Assembly (NCBI GenBank): GCA_017794925.1
Contig: CP051238.1
Coordinates: 4,016,795-4,080,794, forward strand
Length of the DNA stretch: 64,000 nt
Reading direction: 5' to 3'
DNA from: Aestuariibacter sp.
GTDB lineage: Bacteria > Pseudomonadota > Gammaproteobacteria > Enterobacterales > Alteromonadaceae
Shown: in pieces, positions 34,819 through 45,700 of the stretch
How positions within the stretch are numbered: position 1 is the first letter of the stretch
How the letters are laid out: every line of letters starts with the position of its first letter
Position numbers and translations under genes: made by a program
The notes under the pieces: generated by a model
Seen by the model: only the letters and a program-made list of their open reading frames with translations
What the model was told of the DNA's origin: nothing
Databases searched by the model: none

Positions 34819-35967
34819 TTACCAGCCCGAAATACGCGACCACACCTCACCTATTTCGCCTTGTTCATTGATAACCTGATACTCGCTGAATTGTGCTGCT
34901 GTTGCGCAAGCATGAATAGGCAAAATCCTGAGCAGATTGCCATAAGCAAAGAGTGATGCATCAGGCTGTTTACCGTCAATATGCGAGATGATCCCGTGCT
35001 CCTGATTGGTACTGCTTACATACCAACCGTCGAGTAGCTTTCCATATTGATCACAAACGAGTCCGTACCCACAGTCCTTTGCGTGAGACGCGGTCCCCTG
35101 ATCACGAGATAACGCCATCCATCCCGCATCCACAATGACCCAGTTTTTATCCGTCTGATGGCCTATTACGCTGGTTAACACCGACATGGCTATATCGTCA
35201 AAACTACACACGCCAAGACCCGCCATGACACAATCAAACGTCGCATAGACACCGGCTCTCAGTTCGTTAATGCCCTTGTGATTACAGTTCGCCAGTGCAG
35301 TTGGCGTTGACCCAGCTGACACCAGTTCACAATTGATGCCTGCCTCGTGAAGACGCAAAGCCGCTTTTGCGATGAGCTGACATTCCTGTAATGCCATGGC
35401 ATCACGCGATTGTTGCGTAAAACAGTCATAGCTGCCTCCAGCGTGTGTCATGACGCCGCGAAAATGCAGTTTTGGCGTTGCCTGAATCGCTTTTGCGCAT
35501 TCCCTTAATGCATCGGACATCGGCAATAGACCCGCACGGTGATCATCGACATCGACTTCAAGCATAACCTGCAACGGCTGTTCAAGTTTCTCAGCAAAGG
35601 CCAACAGCGCGTTTACGGCAGCCATGCTGTCCAGAACAACCGTGAATTTTCCGGCCCTTTCAGACAGCGCTTGTACTCGTGCATATTTGTTTGGAACCAA
35701 ACCAACCGCATACAGAATATCGTCATAACCGGCTGCGGCGAAATACTCAGCTTCAGCCAGCGTAGATACCGTAATCGGGCCGTTTGATGGCGCGTATCGC
35801 TCTGCAGCAGCAAGGGATTTAAGGGTTTTAACATGGGGCCGTAGTACGAGGTTGTCTCGCTCTGCAACGGCCTGCATGCGTTGTATGTTACGTTGAAACT
35901 TGCTGTCATCAATAACACAGGCTGGGGTCATTAGCGTGGAAAGTGAATTCACAGAAACGGCATCCAA
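34819..35967 (-). CDS. D-serine dehydratase-like PLP enzyme (DSD1 / alanine racemase fold)
   Basis: A 382-residue fold-type III PLP enzyme. The N-terminal barrel (about 10-250) has the PLP lysine in RPHVKTLKS (Lys47), and the C-terminal domain (about 260-375) carries the zinc-ligand pattern PIHAC (His352, Cys354) together with QEHGII. This His/Cys pair is diagnostic for eukaryotic-type D-serine dehydratase and related D-threonine or D-threo-3-hydroxyaspartate enzymes, which remove water or cleave D-hydroxy-amino acids. The exact substrate is not decided by the sequence. Its start overlaps the MAPEG gene end by 19 bases, so the two are coupled. Confidence 0.85.
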   Translation of the reverse strand: MDAVSVNSLSTLMTPACVIDDSKFQRNIQRMQAVAERDNLVLRPHVKTLKSLAAAERYAPSNGPITVSTLAEAEYFAAAGYDDILYAVGLVPNKYARVQALSERAGKFTVVLDSMAAVNALLAFAEKLEQPLQVMLEVDVDDHRAGLLPMSDALRECAKAIQATPKLHFRGVMTHAGGSYDCFTQQSRDAMALQECQLIAKAALRLHEAGINCELVSAGSTPTALANCNHKGINELRAGVYATFDCVMAGLGVCSFDDIAMSVLTSVIGHQTDKNWVIVDAGWMALSRDQGTASHAKDCGYGLVCDQYGKLLDGWYVSSTNQEHGIISHIDGKQPDASLFAYGNLLRILPIHACATAAQFSEYQVINEQGEIGEVWSRISGW

Positions 35968-36353
35968 TAAATAAGCGTTAAGTTAATACATGCAATAATA
36001 AACAAGGTCAGTAAGGTTAACATCATTCCAACCAGTCGCTGCCAGGTGGCCCCTACAGAATGTCGTAATCCATAAGCGTGCAGTACCCGACCGAGAACCA
36101 GGCTTCCACCTAGTAAATGAATAATCAACGTAGAATGGCTGTTGATCTCCAATACCGCCAACAGAATCAGGCAAAGTGGCACATACTCTACAAAATTGCC
36201 GTGTACACGTATAAGTCTTTGCAACACATCGTTGCCGCCGTCCCCAACGCCAATCAGATTTTTACGTCTGCAGCGAATCACCAGGGCGGTTAAATACAAA
36301 TAAATAAGTGCAAGAATACTTGCGTAAAAAGCAGTTACTGGGAGTAACAACAT
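35949..36353 (-). CDS. MAPEG-family membrane protein
   Basis: A 134-residue protein with four hydrophobic segments and the MAPEG pattern RLIRVHGNFVEYVPLCLILLAV (about residues 46-67), then LVLGRVLHAYGL (about 85-96). In this family Arg and Asn/Glu residues bind glutathione; bacterial members (YecN-like) are mostly uncharacterised. It is transcribed ahead of the PLP enzyme and overlaps it by 19 bases. The link between the two activities is unknown. Confidence 0.87.
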   Translation of the reverse strand: MLLLPVTAFYASILALIYLYLTALVIRCRRKNLIGVGDGGNDVLQRLIRVHGNFVEYVPLCLILLAVLEINSHSTLIIHLLGGSLVLGRVLHAYGLRHSVGATWQRLVGMMLTLLTLFIIACINLTLIYWMPFL

Positions 36354-36437
36354 GGCACGGTTCCTTCATTTAAGTCGGTGCCATTGTGACAGTTTGCTTG
36401 TTAAAAGGTAAAGAGGTAGAAGCAGTATTTTATGCAC

Positions 36438-36466
36438 AAAAAAAGCTGCCTGATGGCAGCTTTTTG
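36438..36466 (-). terminator. terminator downstream of adk
   Basis: AAAAAGCTGCC (36440-36450) and GGCAGCTTTTT (36455-36465) form a stem with a TGAT loop and T runs on either strand. It begins 15 bases after the adk stop codon and separates adk from the MAPEG gene. Confidence 0.88.
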
Positions 36467-36480
36467 AGTTCGCTATTAGC

Positions 36481-37125
36481 TTAGCCCAGTAGCTCGGCTA
36501 ACTGTTGGCTAACCTGGTCAACTGGCTGTGTGCCATCCAGCTTGTGGTAAGAACAGTTGCCCGCGGCAGCTTCCGCATTGTAGTAATCTACCAGCGGCTG
36601 AGTTTGTTCGTGATAAAAGCCTAAACGGTTGCGAACCGTTTCTTCTTTATCGTCATCACGAATGATCAGGTCTTCTCCGGTTTGATCATCTTTACCTTCC
36701 ACTTTCGGTGGATTGTACACAACATGATAAACACGACCTGAAGCCGGGTGAACGCGTCGACCACCCATACGGTCGACAATTACGTCATCCGGTACGTCGA
36801 ATTCGATACAGTGATCAACCGATACGCCGGCTTCCTTCATGGCGTCAGCCTGAGGAATTGTGCGAGGGAAACCGTCCAGTAAAAAACCGTCTTTGCAGTC
36901 GTCCTGCGCAATACGCTCTTTTACCAAACCAATGATGATATCGTCAGATACCAACTTCCCTTCGTCCATGACCTTCTTAGCAGCAAGACCCATTTCTGTG
37001 CCTGCTTTGATTGCGCTACGCAGCATGTCACCCGTTGAGATTTGCGGGATACCATATTTGCCCATTAGAAACTGCGCTTGTGTTCCCTTACCGGCACCTG
37101 GTGCACCGAGAAGTATTATTCGCAT
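36481..37125 (-). CDS. adk: adenylate kinase
   Basis: A 214-residue enzyme, the same length as E. coli Adk, that interconverts ATP plus AMP and two ADP. The P-loop GAPGAGKGTQ is at residues 7-16. The AMP site STGDMLR and the LID region (GRRVHPASGRVYHVVYNPP) with DGFPRT are all intact. The LID has no zinc cysteines, as in enterobacteria. ATG 37125 with GGAGAG upstream is chosen; the open frame extends 29 codons further without a signal. Confidence 0.98.
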   Translation of the reverse strand: MRIILLGAPGAGKGTQAQFLMGKYGIPQISTGDMLRSAIKAGTEMGLAAKKVMDEGKLVSDDIIIGLVKERIAQDDCKDGFLLDGFPRTIPQADAMKEAGVSVDHCIEFDVPDDVIVDRMGGRRVHPASGRVYHVVYNPPKVEGKDDQTGEDLIIRDDDKEETVRNRLGFYHEQTQPLVDYYNAEAAAGNCSYHKLDGTQPVDQVSQQLAELLG

Positions 37126-37326
37126 AATTGCGCTCTCCGCTTGTATTAACTTATAACTGTGAGGCACTTTACACACTCCAAACCCACGTGACAAGTACTC
37201 TGCAGGGCTCATAGCCCCTGTTAAGACTAATAGCGTATGTAAATTGAACGAAAGACCAGTACTACACCGGCTTCAAAGCAGCCGATAAGCCTGTTTTATG
37301 CTTAATATAGTCGTACAGAATTGTGT

Positions 37327-37354
37327 ACTGACCTGTGTCCATACACAGGTCAGT
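37327..37354. repeat. 12-bp perfect hairpin without T tract
   Basis: ACTGACCTGTGT (37327-37338) and ACACAGGTCAGT (37343-37354) pair perfectly around CCAT. A smaller inverted repeat (GTACA/TGTAC) lies just beside it near 37312-37327. It stands about 34 bases downstream of the S9 peptidase stop. With no T run it is not a standard terminator; it may end or protect that transcript. Confidence 0.7.
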
Positions 37355-37387
37355 GATCGGATTTGTTGTAGCAGCTATGGAGCCGAT

Positions 37388-39328
37388 TTAGTCACCAATA
37401 TGTTTTTTCAAAAACGTAAGCATGGCTTCGTAAAGAGCCTGCCTGTTTTCCTGTTTGTAGAAACCATGCCCTTCTTCAGCCCGCGTCATCCATTCGTAAG
37501 ATCTGCCAGCTTCATCAAGTTTCGATTTCAACAATAGTGCGTGATCATAGTGAGCTCGCTCATCCTGTTCACCGTGCACAATAAACAGTTCTGCTTTTAT
37601 TTTGTCGACATGTCTGGCTGGAGAGAACGCATCAAGCTTGTCGGCGTCGTTGCTTAATACCTGTTTCAGGAAGTTTTGACCAAAACGGCTGTCTGGAATA
37701 TCACCTGCGTCGAACATCAGGTCCATATCGTAAATCCCAACATAGCCGATGGCACATTTATAAAGATCGGGTTCTTTCACTACCGACATTAAAGACGCGT
37801 AACCACCGTATGACGCACCGTAAATACAAATACGTTCTGGATCGGCCAGACCATCTTTAATCGCCCATTTAACGGCATCGGTCATATCGTCGATCATCAG
37901 ACCGCCCCACTCACCGTAACCGGCCGATTCATGGTCATTGCCGTAACCACCGCTGCCGCGGAAATTAACCTTTATCGTGGCAAAACCATTATCGTTAAGG
38001 AAAGCGACATCATCGTCGTAAGCCCAATAATCACGGGGACCATGCGGCCCACCATGAGGAATAATCACTAGTGGCAGGTTTTTCTCTTTACCAACGGGCG
38101 TAGAGACATAGGCATAATTGGTGTAGCCGTCCCGCGTTTGTATCGCCACAGGGAAGCTACTGCCAATTTGCTTGGGATTAATCCAGGGTTTTACTTTGGC
38201 TAACTGTTCCACGCCTCCTTTGGTCGTATCAAATAGATAGAACGAACCCGGGTCGCGATCACTGCTCACAAAGAGAGTGAGCTTGGTCATATCTTCAGTT
38301 GCAGACGTGATTTGCACGCGAGCCCCATTAAACGCTTTTATCAGTGCCGGGTACCATTTACCGATTGGGTGCGTTGGTTCAACCACCTCAGTATAAGAAT
38401 AGTCAGGCTCTACCATGACGGCATACAGCACGTTGTTTCGGTCAATATCATAATCACTAATATCTACCCGGTCATGCTGATACACCAATGTCATTTCTTC
38501 GGTTTTCAAATCGTACCGATATATACCGCCCCGGCCATTTTCATGATCAGACAACATGAAAATGCCTTTGTTGTCGGCGGTAAAGCCCAACGGCTGAAAC
38601 GAGGAACCTTCACCTTCATCAAACTCTTTTTGAAGCTCCCAATCGCCGTCATTATCTTCACGGTAATGAATCTGAAGAACATTTTTGCCGTTTTTCGCTG
38701 CAATGCCAACGGCGTAACGAACTTGTTGCTCGTTGTCTGCGACCATGCGCGCTTGTTTGATAGGAGAACGGGTGATTTGGCGCTTTCTGCCATTGTAGAT
38801 ATTCAATCGATATACGTTAGTTAGATTTGACGAGTCACGATTAACCGGAATCCCCTGGATCAGGATATGCTTATCGTCGTCCCACATCATGTCCAACACT
38901 GACGGAGACTCAAAAACCGGGTTAAACGCTACGCCCTCTTCGCTGCGGTAACCAAAAATATTCCGGCCTTTTGAGCCATCGTAATTAACTGCATAATATT
39001 CGCCAGTACTCATAGGTCTGGCGTAATAGCCCACCGTGATCTGCAAACCTACAACCAGTCTTTCATCGTTTGCCCAAAAGTACGAGCCTGCCTGCTCATT
39101 ACCCCGAAATCGAATGACGTTTAGCAGTTTTGCCGGTGAACGCTGCACCACAGCAATCACACGTTTGCCTTCTTCCAGTGCGGCAAATGCCAGATATTCT
39201 CCGGTAGGCGAGATTCTGACTGACTCATACTGAGGGTGCTTTGCAAATGATTCTAATGGGATAGTATCGGCGCTGACTGTTGATATACATACGAATATAC
39301 ACAGTAGGCCTGTTATTATTTTTTTCAT
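37388..39328 (-). CDS. secreted S9-family (prolyl oligopeptidase-type) serine peptidase
   Basis: A 646-residue exported peptidase with a signal peptide (about 1-20), a beta-propeller part (about 30-385) and an alpha/beta-hydrolase domain (about 400-646). The triad is complete: Ser506 in GASYGGY, Asp589 in HGEQDE and His621 in EEGHGFY. Members remove dipeptides or cut short peptides, and in Alteromonadales many are periplasmic. ATG 39328 is chosen with AAGGAA upstream; the frame reaches 39445 without a signal. It lies downstream of the TonB receptor gene on the same strand, separated by a terminator. Confidence 0.93.
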   Translation of the reverse strand: MKKIITGLLCIFVCISTVSADTIPLESFAKHPQYESVRISPTGEYLAFAALEEGKRVIAVVQRSPAKLLNVIRFRGNEQAGSYFWANDERLVVGLQITVGYYARPMSTGEYYAVNYDGSKGRNIFGYRSEEGVAFNPVFESPSVLDMMWDDDKHILIQGIPVNRDSSNLTNVYRLNIYNGRKRQITRSPIKQARMVADNEQQVRYAVGIAAKNGKNVLQIHYREDNDGDWELQKEFDEGEGSSFQPLGFTADNKGIFMLSDHENGRGGIYRYDLKTEEMTLVYQHDRVDISDYDIDRNNVLYAVMVEPDYSYTEVVEPTHPIGKWYPALIKAFNGARVQITSATEDMTKLTLFVSSDRDPGSFYLFDTTKGGVEQLAKVKPWINPKQIGSSFPVAIQTRDGYTNYAYVSTPVGKEKNLPLVIIPHGGPHGPRDYWAYDDDVAFLNDNGFATIKVNFRGSGGYGNDHESAGYGEWGGLMIDDMTDAVKWAIKDGLADPERICIYGASYGGYASLMSVVKEPDLYKCAIGYVGIYDMDLMFDAGDIPDSRFGQNFLKQVLSNDADKLDAFSPARHVDKIKAELFIVHGEQDERAHYDHALLLKSKLDEAGRSYEWMTRAEEGHGFYKQENRQALYEAMLTFLKKHIGD

Positions 39329-39542
39329 GTTAGTTCCTTTCGATGTACTCATGTGCTGCTTCAGAACAAAGCAAACGCACGGTACATAACTTCCTGAATA
39401 TGATGAAAAGTAAAACCCGCGCAACAGAAATAAACTGTTACACATTACTTCTTTACTATTTCTATCATAATCAAAGCCAGATAGTCACCCAACAAAAGTC
39501 TAAGATGGTGAATTACCTATTCACGTGACGTTTCCGAAAAAC

Positions 39543-39573
39543 AAAAAAAAGCGCGCAGAAGATCTGCGCGCTT
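39543..39573 (-). terminator. terminator of the TonB-dependent receptor gene
   Basis: GCGCGCAGA (39551-39559) and TCTGCGCGC (39563-39571) form a perfect 9-bp stem. On the minus strand it is followed by eight T (39550-39543). It lies 26 bases beyond the stop codon at 39597. Confidence 0.92.
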
Positions 39574-39596
39574 TTCCGAACGAGATGAAATAGCTA

Positions 39597-42242
39597 TTAC
39601 ATTTTAGCTTTTAGACCGATGTAGAACACTCGGCCTATGACATTACCGCCGTCAAAACCGTTTGCATCGTCGAAATAAGGTGCCTCTTCGTCAAACAGGT
39701 TGTCGATATTCATAGTGATATCCACATTATCGAAACTGCCCATTTCTCCTAACGAGTAACTGGTAAAGACATTCACTGTGGTTAATGAATCCAGAGAAGC
39801 ATAAGCGTTCTCCCAGCCATCACTATGTAATACACGAATCAGACTGTTGGTTTTCTCTGTTGATAAACCCACTGACGCTACGACGTTAAATTTACCAAAG
39901 GTACCGGTTTCCAGTTCATCTACATACTCATCACCTTCAACCGCCTGAGCCTCACGTTTTAAGGTATAGGTACCGGACACGCCTGCGCTGATTTTACCCA
40001 GATCCACCAGCCAGCTTTTCTGAACATCGAAATCCAGACCTGACAAACGCGTTGCTGTCATGTTGTAACGACGGGCATCGGCTAACAAGTAAGCAGAGTT
40101 GCCATCCGCGTATAATGACTCAACGGGTGCGCCATCAATACGGAAGCCTTCAGTCGCTGCCAATGCTTCTTCCAGCGTTGGATTAATCGTGTAGTACGCC
40201 GCATAACCTGCCGTATTAAAGTACACGCTTGGTGTATAGAATGGCGCCAGGTTAATTGCGCTTGAGTAATCTACGTTATAGTAAGTCATACTCACGCTTA
40301 AATCTTCTACAAAGTCCGGCGTCCAGTCGAAGCCCACGCTGTAAGACTCAGATTCTTCTGGCTTCAGACCATCACTACCACCGGCAAGTAAGATAGTGCC
40401 ACGGAAGAAGTCTGTACCCGCTGCGTCACCCGCCAACCACGGGCTAACCGGCAATACAATTGCTCGCGTGTCCACCGCTGCGCCGGTATCCGCTAAACTT
40501 GGCGCCTGGAACGAGGTGCCCCATTGTGCGCGAATCCGAGTGTTCTCAGTGGGTTTGTAGTCGATACCAATTTTCGGGTTTGTGGTACTGCCTACGTCAT
40601 TGTAGTCGTCATAACGCAATGACGCGGTGAAATTGATTTCACCGGCAGAAGAATCCATTAGAGGCATCATGACTTCACCAAATACAGACTTAACGTTGCG
40701 TGATGCTTCTGTTTCTACCAAATCTAAAGCCCCTGCTGCACCCCCGCCGAAGGCCACTTCATAGTCTTGTTTAAAGTACTCTGCACCCACAGCCAACAGT
40801 ACTTCACCTGCAGGCAATTCCGCTATTGCACCGTCCAACGTAGCGCGAATTTGATGATGGCTTTGCGTAGCATCACCGTAGCTGCCGTAATAACCCAGAA
40901 TACTGTCCAGCACGCTTTGATCGGTTGCAGCTACATCGTAGGGATTCAATGCCGTGCTGGCATCTGTGCCAGCCAATGCAGCAGACAGAGCTGCAGAGTT
41001 GATACCGCGTTCAACGCCTTTGGTATGGGCCAGGCCATAGCTGTACGCCGCTTTCAGGCGCCAGTAGTTTGGCAGCTCGTAAGTGATTTCAGGAATAAAT
41101 GCAAAGGCATCAAAATCACTGCCGTTTTTCGCCCCCAGTCCCACTACGTCGCTAAAATCAAACGCCACTGAATGACTGGTTTCCGAACCAATCGGCGAGA
41201 AGTAAGGATTGTCGGCGGTGATGGTTCCCGACGCACCAATATCAGAAAGCGAGTTTGTTGCATCACCGGTGATATCGGCGCTCCACTCACTGTAGTAAGT
41301 CACAACGTCCACATAGGCATTGTCGTTCAGATCCTGTTGCAGTGACGCATATATCGTGGTTTTCTTTTCTTTAGGAACGTAAGAAATACCGTCTGTTGGG
41401 TCACAGGTATTTGTACCGGCTTCCCTGGTATCCATTTTGTAGTTCACACCGTCTACGGTAATCGTACCCGGGTTACACAGATTTGAACGGTAGTCACCAC
41501 CACCGTTTGCCGTGCTGTCGCCAGTAATGAAGTCGCGGTCTTTACCAAACACCTCGTCGTTTTGTGCGTGGTAAATGGAGATCATGCCTGAACCTGTGGT
41601 CCAGTCTTTACCCGCGGTAATGTTGAAAGTGCTGGCAGAGTAGCTGTCACCAAAACCACCTTCAGCACTGAACTCAACGCCATCAAAACGGTCACGGGTG
41701 ATAAAGTTAACTACCCCGGCAATGGCGTCAGAGCCATAAATAGACGAGCCGCCATCCATTACGATTTCCAGGTTACTAATGACACCCGGTGGAATGGCCG
41801 ACACGTTAGGAATTGTTTGAATAATACCTGAGCCAGGCATACGCATGCCGTTTAACAATAACAGCGTGGTGCTGCCGCCACCCACACCAATATCGCGCAA
41901 CTTAGGCATTGGCATACCCTGGCCAATGTCAGTTGCCATGGTTGGACGGCTGTTGAACGTGCTGCTCATTTGCGGAATTTGCGCCAACAACTCGTTGCTG
42001 TCAGCGACACTGATCGCTTCAACCTCGGCGCTGTCGAAGCCCACGACATTGGTCCCAACGGGTGTTGCGCCCCGAATTAAGGTACCCGTAGCTTGTGCTC
42101 TTACTTCGATCTTTTCGACATCGTTGTCATTTTTTGCTTGATTTTCTTGCGAAAAAGCCTGACCAGATAAAGTAGAACCTACGAAAAGTGCTAATAAAGT
42201 TGGCTTAAACATGCCTGAATGTTGTCCTGATTGTGCCTTCAT
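39597..42242 (-). CDS. TonB-dependent outer-membrane receptor
   Basis: An 881-residue outer-membrane transporter. It has a signal peptide (about 1-32), a TonB-box-like EKIEVRA stretch, a plug domain (about 50-180, with LLLLNGMRMPGSGIIQ and VMDGGSSIYGSDAIAGVVNF) and a long 22-strand-type barrel with an aromatic-rich ending. The plug style is that of the large Alteromonadales group that imports oligosaccharides or peptides. ATG 42242 is supported by GGAGA 7 bases upstream. It is divergent from the GH78 gene, which suggests import of glycoside fragments. The ligand is inferred from neighbours only. Confidence 0.93.
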   Translation of the reverse strand: MKAQSGQHSGMFKPTLLALFVGSTLSGQAFSQENQAKNDNDVEKIEVRAQATGTLIRGATPVGTNVVGFDSAEVEAISVADSNELLAQIPQMSSTFNSRPTMATDIGQGMPMPKLRDIGVGGGSTTLLLLNGMRMPGSGIIQTIPNVSAIPPGVISNLEIVMDGGSSIYGSDAIAGVVNFITRDRFDGVEFSAEGGFGDSYSASTFNITAGKDWTTGSGMISIYHAQNDEVFGKDRDFITGDSTANGGGDYRSNLCNPGTITVDGVNYKMDTREAGTNTCDPTDGISYVPKEKKTTIYASLQQDLNDNAYVDVVTYYSEWSADITGDATNSLSDIGASGTITADNPYFSPIGSETSHSVAFDFSDVVGLGAKNGSDFDAFAFIPEITYELPNYWRLKAAYSYGLAHTKGVERGINSAALSAALAGTDASTALNPYDVAATDQSVLDSILGYYGSYGDATQSHHQIRATLDGAIAELPAGEVLLAVGAEYFKQDYEVAFGGGAAGALDLVETEASRNVKSVFGEVMMPLMDSSAGEINFTASLRYDDYNDVGSTTNPKIGIDYKPTENTRIRAQWGTSFQAPSLADTGAAVDTRAIVLPVSPWLAGDAAGTDFFRGTILLAGGSDGLKPEESESYSVGFDWTPDFVEDLSVSMTYYNVDYSSAINLAPFYTPSVYFNTAGYAAYYTINPTLEEALAATEGFRIDGAPVESLYADGNSAYLLADARRYNMTATRLSGLDFDVQKSWLVDLGKISAGVSGTYTLKREAQAVEGDEYVDELETGTFGKFNVVASVGLSTEKTNSLIRVLHSDGWENAYASLDSLTTVNVFTSYSLGEMGSFDNVDITMNIDNLFDEEAPYFDDANGFDGGNVIGRVFYIGLKAKM

Positions 42243-42734
42243 TTCAATCTCCGATGCGGGGGTTACGCCCCTTAATTGTGTGTGCCCAACGTTAAACAAT
42301 TCGTTAACATCTGGAGCGTAAATTAACTCAACAATCATGTTCAGTCAACACTAATCAAACGCAAACAATTGAAATCAACGGTTATAAAAATAGAACGCGA
42401 ACGAAAATTTAATATTAAATAACAACAACTAACCACTTATTCAGCTTGTCATAGAACAAAAATTGATAGTTGGCATTAAAAAGATCAATGTGCAAAAATT
42501 TTGTAAAAAAATGAACGGTGTGCGTTTTACGTACACTCACTTTCAAATAAGAAACAATCAATTCATTGCAAATTCATTCACTCACACTATAATCGATTGC
42601 AACGAACCATTTACAATTACCATTAACCGGCAAGTCAATTATCCGACAGAATTGACATCGATAACAAAGACAACACTGTTATTCGCATAAAATTGTGTCG
42701 GAAAAGCTTGCCTGAACATCGGAGCTTTTTGCTT
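42243..42734. promoter_or_regulatory. divergent promoter region between TonB receptor and GH78 genes
   Basis: About 490 AT-rich bases. It holds a LacI-type operator variant at 42653-42666, a weaker ATCGAT-centred match (TATAATCGATTGCA, 42588-42601) 65 bases away, and many direct A/T tracts. No gene was found in it. Confidence 0.55.
42653..42666. promoter_or_regulatory. probable LacI-family operator upstream of GH78
   Basis: TGACATCGATAACA matches the perfect palindrome TGACATCGATGTCA of the GH3 promoter in 12 of 14 bases. It overlaps a TTGACA hexamer (42652-42657) that could be the -35 element, so binding would block transcription of the glycosidase gene. Confidence 0.65.
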
Positions 42735-45700
42735 GTGAAAAACGTGTTCTACACATTGGCAGCGTTATTTCTGTCAATAAACCTAATCGCCTGTAGCCTG
42801 GCCTCATCGCCCGATGAGGTTACCGACTCAGCACTTTCCCTTTACAAGTTAAGTACTGATTATACCAAAACGCCACTAGGCACAGATGTCCAGACTCCAC
42901 GATTCAGTTGGGCAATGACGACATCAACGCCCGAGCGTGACATTAAACAAACCGCATACCAGGTTATAGTTACCGATGAATGGGGCAAGACCGTTTGGGA
43001 CAGCCAGAAGATAAATAGTGCTTCGTCCATTCAGGTTGAATACGCCGGGTCTGCGCTGAAGGCCAGAACGCGTTACAACTGGACGGTGACAGTGTGGGAC
43101 AACCAAGACCGTCAAACCTCAAACAGTTCATGGTTTGAGACTGGTCTGCTTGATCCCACGCAGTCGGCCTGGCAAGGCGCTCAATGGATAGGCGCACCAG
43201 AAGGCAGTATTACCTTTCACCCGGACTACCTGCCACTGTTCGATTTAACTGCCGGGATAACCATTCCCGCGGGTAATCACATGGCCGGTGTTGTGTTCGC
43301 CGCCAATGATCCAAGGTTGATGACACCACATTTGAATGTTTATCAGCTAGCGAATAACCACAATGAAAGCTACTTTAAAGTCGTGCTGGATATAAGTGGT
43401 TTGGCAGAAGCTCCGGCTTCACCGGCTGAGTTGCGCGTTTATCGTGCAGGCTACACACCGGATGACAATGCAAGTGTCCCGGTTGCGACCTTCCCTATAA
43501 AAGCCGACGTTATCGATGCAAACAATGCTCACCAGCGCCATGCGCTAACCATCCACAATGAATACGGTACGCTTACCCTGCAGGTCAATAATCGCAGTGA
43601 TTTCTTTGTTGGCTCAGATGATATTCCAGCCTCACCTTTCGATATGCTGTTTCCTCCACTTATAAAAGGCGCAAAGGTAACTTTGAACCCGCTAGGCCAT
43701 AACCATGACAACCTGACATACGGCATGCTTAATGACATTGGCTTTTATGTTCCCCAGGGACAGACTGCGTACTTTGATTCGTTGACCGTTCGCAATATTC
43801 ACGCACCAAACAACGTGATTTTCGATGCGTCGGTAACTGGCGAGTCTCAAAGCCTGTTCGCTGATATACCGCAGGTTAGTGTCGACCAGGCACAGTATGT
43901 AGTAACTGCCGGCGAAAACGACGCGCTGTTCACAGCTCACCTACCAGCCAAAGGGGCCCCGGTGCTGCGAACGGCATTTGACATGCCAGCAAAAGCTGTG
44001 AAGAAAGCCCGGCTTTATGCAACGGCCAGAGGGATCTACGATTTCTATATAAACGGTAAACGCGTCAGTGATGACTACTACAATCCAGGACTCACGCAGT
44101 ACAACAAAACCCATCTTTATCAAACCTACGACGTCACGCCGTTTTTACAGAATGGTAAAAATGCCATCGGCGCAGTACTGGGTGAGGGTTGGTGGAGCGG
44201 CTTGCTAAGCTTTGGCAATACCTGGAATGCGTTCGGCGACAGACAATCACTGCTGGCACAGCTAGTGATCACCTATGAAGATGGGTCTGAACATGTCGTG
44301 ACAACTAATGAACGTGATTGGCAATACTCGCAACAGGGCCCGGTTCGCTACGGCAGCCTGCAAATGGGTGAAGTGTATGACGCTCGCCTGGAAGATGATT
44401 TTGCCCGCTGGCATTCCGCCGATTACGACACTGCCAACTGGCACGCTGCTGTTGCTGTTCCTCTTGATGGTTCCGTATCGAAAAATGTGCGCCCTAACAT
44501 GGCTCGTGAGAGTCAGAGTCTGGATTACTCGCAAATGCAGCTAATCGGTCAAATCGGTGAGACTGCTGGCGTATATACCACACTAACCGCGCAATCGGTG
44601 AAAGAAGTGAAACCCGGCGTTTATATTTATGACATGGGTCAGAATATGGTTGGCGTGCCTTCCTTGCACTTCCCGGAAGGCAAAGCCGGTCAAACAGTGA
44701 CGCTAAGAGTAGGCGAAATGCTCTATCCGAATTTACCGGAGTCAGGCCCGAATGTGGGTATGCTGATGACAGAAAATTATCGGGCCGCATTGAGTCAGGA
44801 TATCTATATAATGAAAGACGGCGAGCAGCATTATTCGCCGCGCTTTACGTCTCATGGTTATCAGTATCTAGAAATCAGTGGTCTGGACAAGCCCCTTCCA
44901 CTTGAGTCAGTGCAAGGTTTGGTCACCAGTTCAGTGCAATCGTTGACCGCCTCTTACGCGTGCTCAGATGACACGGTCAATCAGCTTTGGTCGAACCTGG
45001 TTTGGTCGAATGTAGACAACTTTTTGTGGGTACCCACAGACTGTCCGCAGCGCAACGAACGCATGGGCTGGTCGGGTGATATTAATGTATTTGGCAGAAC
45101 GGCGACCTACGTCAGTAACGCATCGCCGTTCTTGCGTCGTCATTTGCAGGCCATGCGTGATACCCAATCCACAGATGGACGTTATGCTGACATCGCGCCT
45201 GTCGGTGGCGGTTTCGGCGGCATATTGTGGGGCTCAGCAGGCATTACCCTGCCCTGGGAAAATTATCTCCAGTATGGAGATACCAGCATGCTTGAAGATC
45301 ACTACCATTCAATGCAACGCTACATGACCTACCTGGAAGGAACAGTCAACCCGGTAACGGGCCTCATTATGGATGCAGGTTTGGGCGATTGGCTTGGTCC
45401 GCAAAACTTCCAGTTGGGTTCAGCGTACCTGGCCAGCGCGTACTATATTTTTACGTTAGACATTATGTCTGAAGTCGCAACGGTCCTGGGTCACGATGAA
45501 GACGCTGCCTTCTATGCACAATCTGCGAACGCGCGACGTGAACATTTCGCCAATACATTTGTGAATGATCAACAGAAAGCGCTGGGTAAGGTGAGTAACG
45601 CCTCGATGTTCGACGCCATGGCCGGAGAACTGAAGACAGTGGTCGCAGACACACAAACCGCTTACGCTGTTGGCTTGGCCATGGGCGCGTTTGAAGACGC

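Noticed and set aside
38312..38824. Plus-strand frame of 170 codons opposite the S9 peptidase gene
   Set aside because: Antisense shadow within a complete peptidase gene with an intact catalytic triad.
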